From the NCBI GenBank assembly GCA_947644305.1, contig CANRYS010000004.1:62001-126000 (forward strand): a stretch of 64,000 bases of DNA, given 5' to 3'. This document shows positions 1 through 8,037 of the stretch, in pieces. Below the pieces are notes generated by a model. The model worked only from the letters and a program-made list of their open reading frames with translations. It was not told the DNA's origin and made no database searches. Source of the DNA: an uncultured Roseburia sp. (GTDB lineage: Bacteria > Bacillota > Clostridia > Lachnospirales > Lachnospiraceae). Each line of letters starts with the position of its first letter. Position 1 is the first letter of the stretch. Made by a program: the position numbers and the translations under genes.

Positions 1-100
1 CCTGATCATGCCAGGACATGGGGACTGGGATCTAAAAAAACAGTTTGAGATATCATAAACTTGGAGCTCACGCATGGCAAGTTTGCCCTGGCTCACGCAA

Positions 101-142
101 AAAACCTGATGACCTTTTCCTTACTTACGGTCACCAGGTTTT
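101..142 (-). terminator. Terminator downstream of the DUF6465 gene
   Basis: Two 14-nt arms (101-114 and 129-142) pair with one G-T wobble around a 14-nt loop. Read leftwards the hairpin is followed by a run of six T, as expected for a rho-independent terminator of the leftward gene ending at 208. The first 100 bases hold no gene; they contain two copies of GCTCACGCA (66-74 and 91-99) around a short GGCAA/TTGCC hairpin of unknown meaning. Confidence 0.8.
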
Positions 143-207
143 AAAATATAAGTCATAACCCCAGTTGTTTTTTTTTTTATGAAACGCAAAGCATCAAATG
201 CAAAATA

Positions 208-648
208 TTAAAAATCAATCTCGCCAGTAATTTCCTCATTGATCACATAATATGCCTTGAATTCATCAGGCTTCACATAAATATTCAAGCTCTTCAAAGA
301 AGTCTCTCGTTTTCCCTGCTCTTTCCACATTTCCTTGATACGGTTTACCAAATCCGTATAAGCGACTTCTCTTCCTCCGTACTGAACATGAAGTTCCACG
401 GTTCTCTCTGCCGCTGGTTTTGGTCCCCTCTTAGCGCCTTTTTTTGCTGAAGCTTTTTTTCTTGTTGTCGTTTTCTTCGCTGCTGTTTTTTTCTCCGGCT
501 CTGCTTTCACTTCTGCTGTCTTCTTCTCTTCTGTCTTCTCTGGTGAAGCCACTACCTCAGTTGTCTTTGTCACTGTTGTCTCAACAGGATCTTTGATGGT
601 ATCGGCTGGTTCGGATTTTTTGGGTGCATTTGTTTTTGCTACTGCCAT
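208..648 (-). CDS. DUF6465 family protein with Lys/Ala-rich N-terminal tail
   Basis: This gene encodes a 146-residue protein. The ATG at 648 is chosen because GGAGG lies 8 bases upstream; an earlier in-frame ATG at 687 has no such site. Residues 1 to about 75 are low-complexity and rich in Lys, Ala, Thr and Glu, resembling histone-H1-like tails. The last 65 residues form a compact domain starting near RTVELHVQYGG and ending VINEEITGEIDF, which I recognise as the DUF6465 family common in Lachnospiraceae. The function is unknown. The basic tail is compatible with nucleic-acid or polyanion binding, but that is inference. It stands alone, with its own terminator and a probable leftward promoter in the AT-rich 690-760 stretch. 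Confidence 0.8.
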   Translation of the reverse strand: MAVAKTNAPKKSEPADTIKDPVETTVTKTTEVVASPEKTEEKKTAEVKAEPEKKTAAKKTTTRKKASAKKGAKRGPKPAAERTVELHVQYGGREVAYTDLVNRIKEMWKEQGKRETSLKSLNIYVKPDEFKAYYVINEEITGEIDF

Positions 649-861
649 GTTTGATATCCTCCATAAAGATAAATAAAATAGTAACACAATAATGAAATTG
701 TTATCCTATTAGATAATATTACTACATCTAAAAGAATTTTACAATTATAATTTTTCACAAAATTAATATATTTTTAATTTATTTCATTATTCGATTTGTA
801 TAAAACCCTTTACATTTTCTATTTTTTCCCGTAAAATATGTATATAAATTTCCATTTGTGC

Positions 862-867
862 TATAAT
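862..867 (+). promoter_or_regulatory. Extended -10 promoter of the small acidic membrane protein
   Basis: TATAAT preceded by TGC gives an extended -10 element 29 bases before the ATG at 896. The -35 region (839-844, TGTATA) is poor, which is common for extended -10 promoters. The surrounding 690-895 region is AT-rich and otherwise empty. Confidence 0.6.
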
Positions 868-895
868 AAGCATGCGGACAGAAAGGACGATGAAT

Positions 896-1168
896 ATGAA
901 AAAATTTTTTAAATTTCTTCTGGGAGCAGGTGCTTTAATCGCTACGATAGGAGGCATCATGTATTTCCTGAAAAATGTTCTAATGAAAGATTATCTAGAG
1001 GACTATGACGATGATGATTTTGATAATGATCTTTACGATGAGGATGATGCCTCAGAGCAAAGAGATTATGTAACGATACATGTTCCAGAAACGGACTCCG
1101 ACTCAGCAGAAGAGACTCAGGAAGATGATCTATCTGCATTTGATTCTACAGATGAAGAATGCAACTGA
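896..1168 (+). CDS. Small single-pass membrane protein with acidic tail
   Basis: This 90-residue protein starts at the ATG at 896, preceded by AAAGGA at 8 bases. In-frame ATGs at 872 and 890 are less well placed. Residues 1-28 are a basic start followed by one hydrophobic segment (FLLGAGALIATIGGIMYFL). The remaining 60 residues are extremely acidic, with Asp/Glu clusters such as DYDDDDFDNDLYDEDD, and low in complexity. The orientation would be N-in with a basic MKKFFK anchor. I do not recognise a family. An acidic extracytoplasmic or cytoplasmic tail could bind cations or basic proteins, but nothing in the sequence proves this. It is a monocistronic gene between two terminators. Confidence 0.65.
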   Translation: MKKFFKFLLGAGALIATIGGIMYFLKNVLMKDYLEDYDDDDFDNDLYDEDDASEQRDYVTIHVPETDSDSAEETQEDDLSAFDSTDEECN

Positions 1169-1201
1169 TGACAGAATAGCAATAAGATAATTAATTACAA
1201 A

Positions 1202-1241
1202 AAAACTCTCGACCGTTTTATAAAAAACTGCCGGGAGTTTT
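1202..1241. terminator. Bidirectional terminator
   Basis: AAAACTCTCG (1202-1211) pairs with CGGGAGTTTT (1232-1241) with one G-T wobble. A run of seven T follows in the leftward direction and a T-rich tract follows in the rightward direction. It can serve both the small membrane protein gene and leftward pfkA. Confidence 0.75.
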
Positions 1242-1320
1242 ATGTTTTTATTTCCCTCAACGGTGTGAATTTGAACCCCGTTTCGTTTTGCACTAACAGC
1301 AGAATAGCGAGGAGTTTCTG

Positions 1321-2298
1321 CTATCTGGAAAGACGCATTGTCATGCTGAACAAATGTTCATCAATGTCCTTCGTCATAGCAAGAGCCTCATCAATATCAT
1401 AGTGACAAAAATGTCCATCTCGATAAGCTACTACCCGGTTGGTCTGGCCTTCCAGAAGAAGATCTACCGCCAGCGCCCCCATAGCGGAAGCATAGACACG
1501 ATCACGACAAGTCGGATTACCGCCACGCTGAATATGGCCGATCACCGTGGCACGGGTCTCGATTCCTGTAGCTTTTTCAATCCTCTCTGCCATTCCATAG
1601 GAATCTCCGATTCCCTCTGCATTTACAATTATATGATGTTTTTTTCCGATTCTTCTCTTGGCACGGATCTTCTCAATAATCTTTTTCTCATCGTTGTCAT
1701 AGCGCTCTGGAATAAGAACATACTCGGAACCATTGCTGATTCCACACCAGAGTGCAATGTGTCCTGCCGTCCGTCCCATAACCTCTATGATACTGCAGCG
1801 CTCATGGGATGCCGATGTATCCCGTACTTTATCGATGGCTTCCATCGCCGTGTTGCAGGCAGTATCAAACCCGATGGTATATTCCGTACAAGAAATATCA
1901 AGGTCGATGGTTCCTGGAACACCAATGGTATTGATTCCATTTTCTGAAAGCTTCTGGGCACCGCGGAAGGAACCGTCTCCTCCGATCACGACGATACCGT
2001 CAATACCATGTTTGCGGCAGATATCTGCTGCCCTTTTTTGTCCTTCCGGCGTAGTCATTTCCTTGCAGCGGGATGTATAGAGAATCGTTCCTCCCTTTTG
2101 AACAATGTCCGATACACTCATCGTAGCCATATCTATGATATCTTCCTCCAGGAGCCCCGCATAACCGCGCTTAATCCCCTTTACTTCTACCCCGCTGGCC
2201 AGACCAGACCGAACTACCGCACGTATTGCTGCGTTCATACCCGGTGCGTCTCCGCCGCTTGTTAATACTCCAATTGTTTTCACAGCCTTTTCTGACAT
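1321..2298 (-). CDS. pfkA: ATP-dependent 6-phosphofructokinase
   Basis: PfkA phosphorylates fructose 6-phosphate to fructose 1,6-bisphosphate with ATP, the committed step of glycolysis, in the cytoplasm. The 325-residue length fits the family (E. coli 320). The start at 2298 has GGAGG 5 bases upstream; an ATG 12 bases earlier overlaps that site. Visible motifs are the nucleotide loop TSGGDAPGMNAAIRAVVR, GGDGS (Gly rather than Asp at the fourth position, the ATP-type signature rather than PPi-type), the catalytic TIDLD segment and the substrate loop VMGRTAGHIA. The usual TIDND is TIDLD here, with both aspartates kept. It follows dnaE on the same strand after about 100 bases, with a possible -10 (TATAAT) at 2342-2347. 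Confidence 0.95.
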   Translation of the reverse strand: MSEKAVKTIGVLTSGGDAPGMNAAIRAVVRSGLASGVEVKGIKRGYAGLLEEDIIDMATMSVSDIVQKGGTILYTSRCKEMTTPEGQKRAADICRKHGIDGIVVIGGDGSFRGAQKLSENGINTIGVPGTIDLDISCTEYTIGFDTACNTAMEAIDKVRDTSASHERCSIIEVMGRTAGHIALWCGISNGSEYVLIPERYDNDEKKIIEKIRAKRRIGKKHHIIVNAEGIGDSYGMAERIEKATGIETRATVIGHIQRGGNPTCRDRVYASAMGALAVDLLLEGQTNRVVAYRDGHFCHYDIDEALAMTKDIDEHLFSMTMRLSR

Positions 2299-2396
2299 AT
2301 TATCCTCCATTCTTGCACTGCCCCAAATACAACAGCTCTATATTATAATAAATTTTTATTTTTAAAAAACGATATACATTTTTTATTGTACGACAT

Positions 2397-5300
2397 TTAC
2401 AGACTTTTTTCAATACTCATTTGTACTACTTTTACATTCTCATGACCCATATCCTCATAAAGTTTTTCCAGAAGTTCTGGGCACACTTTCGTCATGCGGC
2501 TGTTTGGCAATTGCTTCTTTGCCCTCTCCTGGGAAAGATATATGATCACGGTATCCTGTCCGTCGTACTGCCCCAGTAGTGCAAACAAAGACTCCTCTAT
2601 GTTGCGGTATGACTCCCGGTTTGTAAACTGGAGCCAAAGTTGTTTGGGAATATCATCAAAGGGAACGATCTTCTGACAGATCATCTTCGCCGGCTTGTCC
2701 TCTTCCACGGTGATGCGGCCTTTGACAAATACCTTTCGATCCGTCTCAAGCAGACTCCGGTATTTCTCATAATCCTTGGGAAATACGATGATCTCTACCG
2801 TTCCCATCAGGTCCTCTAGCGTGATAAATGCCATCAGACTGTTGGTCCGTGTGGTCTTTACCACTTTATCCACGATCATCCCGCCGACCACGGCCGTCTC
2901 ATTGTCCTTCACTTTCGGGGCCACCTCTCCCTCTGACACGATGAAATCTGCCGTGGTCCGGGTAATATTTTTTTCCATCACCGGAATATAATCCTCCAGT
3001 GGATGGCCGCTGATATAGACCCCAAGAACCTCTTTTTCAAAACCCAGGATCATCTCTTTATCGTATTCTCCCACCTCCGGCAGTTTCGTTTCCAGCTCTT
3101 CTTTTTCTTCTTCTCCTGCAAAATCAAAGAGAGACATCTGTCCGGTCATGGTCACTTTCTTTTCCTGGCTTATGCCGTCCAATATACCGGCATAAGCGCA
3201 CATTTTCTGTTTTCTGGTGCCCTCTAAGCAGTCCAGGGCTCCCGCCTTGATAAAGCTTTCCAAAGCCCTCTTATTCACCGCTTTTCCGTTCATACGGCTA
3301 CAGAAATCCTTAAGAGATAGAAAAGCACCCCCAGCCCTTCTCTCCTCTACGATGGCATCGATGATCGGTTTCCCCACGCTCTTGATCGCCGCCAGCCCAT
3401 AGCGGATGCCCGTCTCTGAAGGCGTGAACCTCGCTTCCCCCTCATTGATATCCGGGGGCAGGATCTCGATGCCCATCTGGCGGCAGGTCAGAGTGTACTC
3501 GGTGATCTTCCCTGTAAAATCCATAACAGAAGTGAGCAGTGCCGCCATAAATTCTCTGGGATAATAATATTTCAGATAGGCCGTCTGGTAAGATACCACC
3601 GCATATGCCGCCGCATGGGATTTATTAAAGGCGTACTTGGCAAAATCTGTCATATCATCATAGATCTTCCTCGCCACTTCCTCTGAAATCCCGCGGTGAA
3701 TACAGCCCTCTACACCTTCCTCTTCATTGCCATAGATGAAGTTATTTTTTTCCTTCTCCATCACCGATGCCTTCTTTTTGGACATGGCTCGGCGCACCAG
3801 GTCACTCCGCCCATAGCTGTAGCCCGCCAGCTCCCTGACGATCTGCATGACCTGCTCCTGATAGACGATACAGCCGTAAGTAGGAGATAATATAGGCTCC
3901 AGTTCCGGGCAATCATATACGATATTGTTCTTATCGTTTTTTCCTGCTACATACTTCGGAATAAAATCCATCGGTCCCGGACGGTACAAAGAGATGCCCG
4001 CGATAATGTCTTCCAGGGACTCCGGTTTCAACTCCTTCATAAAGCTCTTCATACCGGCGCTCTCCAACTGGAACACTCCTTCTGTTTTTCCCGCCGATAT
4101 CATCTCAAAAACATTGTGGTCGTCATAACGGATATCATCCAGGGAAAGCTTTCCGTCGATGGCATTTTTGATCACTGTCAGGTTCCTCAGCCCCAGAAAG
4201 TCCATCTTCAAAAGTCCCAGTTCTTCCAGGGTGACCATCGTATACTGGGTCGTTATCGTTCCGTCTGCTGCGCGGGAAACCGGCACAAAATCATCCACCT
4301 CGTTGGGACTGATCACCACACCGGCGGCATGGATCGAAGTATGTCTCGGAAGCCCCTCCAGACGCAGGGACATATCGATCAATTTCTTTACTCCCTCATC
4401 TGAATCATACATCTGCTTCAGTTCCGGATTCATCTTCAATGCCTTGCTGATGGTGATCCCCAACTCCATGGGCACCGCCTTCGCCACGCTGTCCACAAAA
4501 GCATAGGGCATGTCCAGCACACGTCCCACATCCCGGATCACCATCCGGGCCGCCATCGTACCGAAGGTAACGATTTGAACCACCCGGTCCTCACCATATT
4601 TTTCTGTCACATAATCAATCACTTCCTGACGTCTCTCCACACAAAAATCAATGTCGATATCAGGCATCGTGACACGTTCAGGATTTAAAAACCGCTCGAA
4701 CAGAAGATTGTATTTAATAGGATCAATGATATCCGTAATTTCCAGACAGTAGGCGACGATACTTCCCGCCGCCGACCCCCTTCCCGGTCCCACCGGGATT
4801 CCATGATCCTTGGCATATTTGATAAAATCCCACACGATGAGAAAATAATCTACAAACCCCATATTGACAATGGTATCCAGTTCATATTCCAGTCGCGCTC
4901 TCAATTCATCCATGTCATACCCGCTGCTGCCATACCGCTTTTCCAGTCCCTCTGCGCACAGCTTTCTCAGATATCCTTCCGCCTCATATCCCTCCGGCAC
5001 ATCAAACTTCGGCAGTTTATAATTGCCAAACTCAATCTCCACATGGCAGCGCTGTGCGATCTTATATGTATTTTCCAAGGCCTCTTTTGCATAAGGAAAC
5101 AGCTCCGCCATCTGTTCCGGGGATTTCAGGAAGTACTGCCCCCCGTCATAGCGCATGCGGTTCTCATCGCTAACCTTTTTGCCGGTCTGGATACAGAGCA
5201 GAATATCGTGGGCTTCTACGTCTGTCTCATAGATATAATGAAGGTCATTGGTCGCCACCAGATCGATGCCTGTCTCCTCATGCATCCGAAGAAGTCCCTG

Positions 5301-5861
5301 ATTTACTGTCTGCTGTGGGGAAAGACCATGATCCTGCAGTTCCAGGAAAAAGTTTCCCTCTCCAAATATCCCCTGCAATGTTAGCGCCTCTGCCTTTGCC
5401 TCCTCATAGAGCCCCTTTACCAGCTTGGAAGCCACTGCCCCGGCCAGGCAGGCGCTAAGGGCGATAATTCCCTCATGATATCGGCGCAGCACCTCATAAT
5501 CCACCCTCGGTTTATAATAAAAGCCCTCAGTAAATCCCTTGGATACGATCTTCATCAGATTTTTATAACCAGTATCATTTTCCGCCAGAAGTACAAGATG
5601 ATTGTAGCGATCCTCTCCCTGATTATTCTCCCGGTCAAATCTGGAACCCGGCGCCACATATACCTCACAGCCGATAATAGGTCGAATCCCTGCCTCTTTG
5701 GCCGCCCGGTAAAAATCAATCACCCCATACATCACTCCGTGATCCGTGATGGCGATGCTGTCCATTCCCAGTTCCTTCGTTCTTGCCACCAACTCCTTGA
5801 TCTTACTGGCGCCATCCAGCAGACTATATTCTGTATGAACATGAAGATGCGTAAAATTCAT
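2397..5861 (-). CDS. dnaE: DNA polymerase III alpha subunit (DnaE)
   Basis: DnaE is the replicative polymerase catalytic subunit of the DnaE type; Firmicutes usually also have PolC elsewhere. The 1154 residues begin with a PHP domain (HLHVHTEYSLLDG, ITDHGVMYG), followed by the C-family polymerase palm with GRGSAAGS and the catalytic aspartates in PDIDIDF near residue 400. A fingers region and helix-hairpin-helix follow, then a C-terminal OB fold (about 985-1070, TAVVGGMIVDKVVKTTRTN) and a short C-terminal domain. The start at 5861 has AAAGGA 7 bases upstream. It lies directly after the crh terminator hairpin and before pfkA, the usual order in Clostridia. No separate strong promoter was found. 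Confidence 0.95.
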   Translation of the reverse strand: MNFTHLHVHTEYSLLDGASKIKELVARTKELGMDSIAITDHGVMYGVIDFYRAAKEAGIRPIIGCEVYVAPGSRFDRENNQGEDRYNHLVLLAENDTGYKNLMKIVSKGFTEGFYYKPRVDYEVLRRYHEGIIALSACLAGAVASKLVKGLYEEAKAEALTLQGIFGEGNFFLELQDHGLSPQQTVNQGLLRMHEETGIDLVATNDLHYIYETDVEAHDILLCIQTGKKVSDENRMRYDGGQYFLKSPEQMAELFPYAKEALENTYKIAQRCHVEIEFGNYKLPKFDVPEGYEAEGYLRKLCAEGLEKRYGSSGYDMDELRARLEYELDTIVNMGFVDYFLIVWDFIKYAKDHGIPVGPGRGSAAGSIVAYCLEITDIIDPIKYNLLFERFLNPERVTMPDIDIDFCVERRQEVIDYVTEKYGEDRVVQIVTFGTMAARMVIRDVGRVLDMPYAFVDSVAKAVPMELGITISKALKMNPELKQMYDSDEGVKKLIDMSLRLEGLPRHTSIHAAGVVISPNEVDDFVPVSRAADGTITTQYTMVTLEELGLLKMDFLGLRNLTVIKNAIDGKLSLDDIRYDDHNVFEMISAGKTEGVFQLESAGMKSFMKELKPESLEDIIAGISLYRPGPMDFIPKYVAGKNDKNNIVYDCPELEPILSPTYGCIVYQEQVMQIVRELAGYSYGRSDLVRRAMSKKKASVMEKEKNNFIYGNEEEGVEGCIHRGISEEVARKIYDDMTDFAKYAFNKSHAAAYAVVSYQTAYLKYYYPREFMAALLTSVMDFTGKITEYTLTCRQMGIEILPPDINEGEARFTPSETGIRYGLAAIKSVGKPIIDAIVEERRAGGAFLSLKDFCSRMNGKAVNKRALESFIKAGALDCLEGTRKQKMCAYAGILDGISQEKKVTMTGQMSLFDFAGEEEKEELETKLPEVGEYDKEMILGFEKEVLGVYISGHPLEDYIPVMEKNITRTTADFIVSEGEVAPKVKDNETAVVGGMIVDKVVKTTRTNSLMAFITLEDLMGTVEIIVFPKDYEKYRSLLETDRKVFVKGRITVEEDKPAKMICQKIVPFDDIPKQLWLQFTNRESYRNIEESLFALLGQYDGQDTVIIYLSQERAKKQLPNSRMTKVCPELLEKLYEDMGHENVKVVQMSIEKSL

Positions 5862-5883
5862 TGTTCCATCCTTTCCTAGTAAA

Positions 5884-5918
5884 ATACACCTTTCCGTACT
5901 TCCTGCGGAAAGGTGTAT
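5884..5918 (-). terminator. Hairpin between crh and dnaE
   Basis: Two perfect 13-nt arms (5884-5896 and 5906-5918) enclose a 9-nt loop. In the leftward direction only TTTTAC follows, so termination may be partial and allow read-through into dnaE. In the rightward direction CTTTTTC follows. Confidence 0.7.
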
Positions 5919-5929
5919 CTTTTTCTTAG

Positions 5930-6181
5930 TTATTTGCCAAGCAGATACTGCTCAATACTGTACATGGCATCCTTTTCGTCTTCTCCCTCGATCTCTACAT
6001 CAAGGCTCTGTCCCATGGAAAGTCCCAGGGTCATCATCCCCATAATGCTTTTTGCATTTACAGTCTTGCTGTTCTGTCTGATGCTGACCCGGCTCTGATA
6101 CTGGCTTGCGATCTGTACCAGCTTCGCAATTGGTCTGGCTCCAGCCTCAGCAAGATTTACTTCTACATTTTTTTCTATCAT
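5930..6181 (-). CDS. crh: Crh-like HPr paralogue lacking His15
   Basis: This 83-residue protein has the HPr fold: the ARPIAKLVQIA helix start, and KSIMGMMTLG around the regulatory serine. The active-site histidine of phosphocarrier HPr (GIHARP) is replaced by glycine in the aligned position (EAGARP, Gly14). The HPr-kinase target serine is kept (Ser45 in NAKSIMG, equivalent to Ser46). This is the Crh pattern: it cannot carry phosphate for the PTS but can be phosphorylated by HprK to act as a CcpA co-repressor. B. subtilis crh likewise follows whiA and rapZ. The ATG at 6181 has GGAGG at 6 bases; an ATG 30 bases upstream lacks one. hprK is the first gene of the same cluster. Confidence 0.85.
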   Translation of the reverse strand: MIEKNVEVNLAEAGARPIAKLVQIASQYQSRVSIRQNSKTVNAKSIMGMMTLGLSMGQSLDVEIEGEDEKDAMYSIEQYLLGK

Positions 6182-6220
6182 TTTTATCCTCCAAGCTGCC
6201 ACATGATCCATATGGCTATT

Positions 6221-7147
6221 TTAATTGAGATTACGGTTTCTGAGATTTTCCGCGATCTCACTCAGTTTGCGCAGACGATGGTTCACACCCGATTTGCCGA
6301 TCGGGGGAACAAGCATCTCACCAAGTTCTTTCAGCGATACTTCTGCATGTTCCAGTCGAAGGTTTGCGATTTGTGCCAATCCCTTAGGTAGTGTTCCAAA
6401 CCCGGAAGTATCCTTAATGTATTGTATGTCTTCGATCTGTCTGGTCGCTGCTGAAACGGTTTTTTTGATGTTGGCAGTCTCACAGTTTACTTTGCGGTTA
6501 ATGGAATTGCGCATCTCTTTTAATATGCGCACATTTTCAAATTCCATAAGTGCCACATGTGCCTCCATGACATTTAGAAGGTCTACAATACGTGCCCCCT
6601 CTTTTAAATATACAATATAGTTTTTCTTTCTCTCTACAATTTTGGCCTCGATGGAGAAACTCAAAAGAAGCCTTACCACCTCTTGTGCCTTGCCCAGGTT
6701 GTCTAATGCAATCTCAAGATGATATCCCCTGCCCGGATCTGTAATGGACCCGCAGACTAAAAATAATCCTCGTAGAAAAGCTCTTCTGCAGCAATTCCTC
6801 TGAACGATCAGCTCGTGAACCAGCAGCTTTCCTTCCAGCAGTTTCAGGGCTTTAAAAAAAGTCAACGCATCCTCTGAATCCAAAAGATAGATCAGATACT
6901 GATGACCTCTAACTGACATTTCTATATGAAAATGAAATGCTTTCTTAATTAAGATAGAATATTTTTTCGCAACTGTCAAGTTCTCTGTGACAAATTTCGC
7001 AGAAAAGTTTTGTTTTCCGTCAAAATCTGTCCCGGAAATCACCTGACCACAGCAGGAAAACAGCGCCGCCAGCTCAGCGATCTGACAATGTCTCGCCCGG
7101 CTGACATGGACACCAAGCTCTTCTTTTACTTTTCCGGAAAACGACAT
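6221..7147 (-). CDS. whiA: WhiA DNA-binding protein
   Basis: WhiA is a conserved Gram-positive protein with an N-terminal homing-endonuclease-like (LAGLIDADG-derived) fold and a C-terminal helix-turn-helix. In Bacillus it affects cell division and chromosome segregation; in Streptomyces it drives sporulation. The 308 residues begin SFSGKVKEELGVH, typical of the family. The C-terminal half contains NCETANIKKTVSAATRQIEDI and the HTH segment ASLKELGEML-type (here AEVSLKELGEMLVPPIGKSGVNHRLRK, split over residues 270-300). The start has GAGG 5-6 bases upstream and overlaps the end of rapZ by 22 bases, implying translational coupling. It is followed by crh after 39 bases. Confidence 0.93.
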   Translation of the reverse strand: MSFSGKVKEELGVHVSRARHCQIAELAALFSCCGQVISGTDFDGKQNFSAKFVTENLTVAKKYSILIKKAFHFHIEMSVRGHQYLIYLLDSEDALTFFKALKLLEGKLLVHELIVQRNCCRRAFLRGLFLVCGSITDPGRGYHLEIALDNLGKAQEVVRLLLSFSIEAKIVERKKNYIVYLKEGARIVDLLNVMEAHVALMEFENVRILKEMRNSINRKVNCETANIKKTVSAATRQIEDIQYIKDTSGFGTLPKGLAQIANLRLEHAEVSLKELGEMLVPPIGKSGVNHRLRKLSEIAENLRNRNLN

Positions 7148-8019
7148 AAATTCCTCAACCTGTCCTTCTCTATATCTCTATGCTCTTTCTTACATCCATA
7201 TTCGGATTTTTCAAACTCTTTATAAATGGCATTGGTCAGCGTGACCGATCGGTGTTTTCCACCGGTACAGCCGATGGCGATCACCAACTGATTCTTTCCT
7301 TCTATAATATAATTGGGAATGAGAAAATTCAGCATGTCTTTTAATTTCTGCAAAAATTCCACGGCATTGGGAGATTTCATGACATAATCGTATACCTCCG
7401 CATCATTTCCGGTCAGAGGCTTTAGTTCATCGATGTAAAATGGATTCGGCAGAAATCTCACGTCAAAGACCAGATCGGCATCCGTCGGTATCCCGTACTT
7501 AAATCCAAAGGAGACAAAGGTAAGATAAAAGTTACAGTACTCTCCATCTTTTACGAAAATGCGCTCCAGCTCCTGCTTTAAATCCCGAATCAATAGAGTA
7601 CTAGTATCTATGATGTAATCCGCACTGCTCTTTAATTCGATCAGAAGCTCCCGTTCTGCCTCAATACCTGAGTCAATTCGTCCTCCCTTTGCCAAGGGAT
7701 GAAGACGTCTCGTCTCTTTATAACGTTTTACCAGCACCGCAGTACTTGCCTCAAAGAACAGAATCTCAAACTGATTGCCCCCGCGTCTCAATTCCCGGAG
7801 CACGCTGGCGGTCTCTCTCAGAGCCTCTTCTCCCACGCGGATATCCAGACCAAGCGCTACCTTTTGAATCTGCTCGCTGGAATCCTCTGTCAACTGCATA
7901 AAGGTAGGAAGCAGGGACACAGGAAGATTGTCCACACAAAAATAACCGCCATCCTCCAGAATCCGCATCGCTGAAGACCTTCCGGCACCACTCATCCCTG
8001 TTACAATGACAAAACGCAT
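7126..8019 (-). CDS. rapZ: RapZ / YvcJ family nucleotide-binding protein
   Basis: This 297-residue protein belongs to the RapZ (YvcJ) family. In E. coli RapZ is an RNase adaptor controlling glmS mRNA; in Firmicutes YvcJ binds and hydrolyses nucleotides. The N-terminal P-loop reads GMSGAGRSS, so the usual Walker A lysine is arginine here. The DNLP motif (residues about 31-34) and the C-terminal signature IGCTGGKHRS (about 250-259) are intact. The start has AAAGGAGG immediately upstream. It sits 18 bases after murB and overlaps whiA. The gluconeogenesis factor gene that normally separates rapZ and whiA in Bacillus is absent here. Confidence 0.93.
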   Translation of the reverse strand: MRFVIVTGMSGAGRSSAMRILEDGGYFCVDNLPVSLLPTFMQLTEDSSEQIQKVALGLDIRVGEEALRETASVLRELRRGGNQFEILFFEASTAVLVKRYKETRRLHPLAKGGRIDSGIEAERELLIELKSSADYIIDTSTLLIRDLKQELERIFVKDGEYCNFYLTFVSFGFKYGIPTDADLVFDVRFLPNPFYIDELKPLTGNDAEVYDYVMKSPNAVEFLQKLKDMLNFLIPNYIIEGKNQLVIAIGCTGGKHRSVTLTNAIYKEFEKSEYGCKKEHRDIEKDRLRNLCRFPEK

Positions 8020-8037
8020 GACTTCCTCCTTTCTGGC

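Noticed and set aside
1354-1947. 197-codon open frame on the + strand
   Set aside because: Antisense to pfkA; no family resemblance and no ribosome site.
5930-6181. Annotation as general PTS phosphocarrier HPr
   Set aside because: The catalytic histidine is absent, so the PTS carrier role is not supported; Crh-like is a better call.
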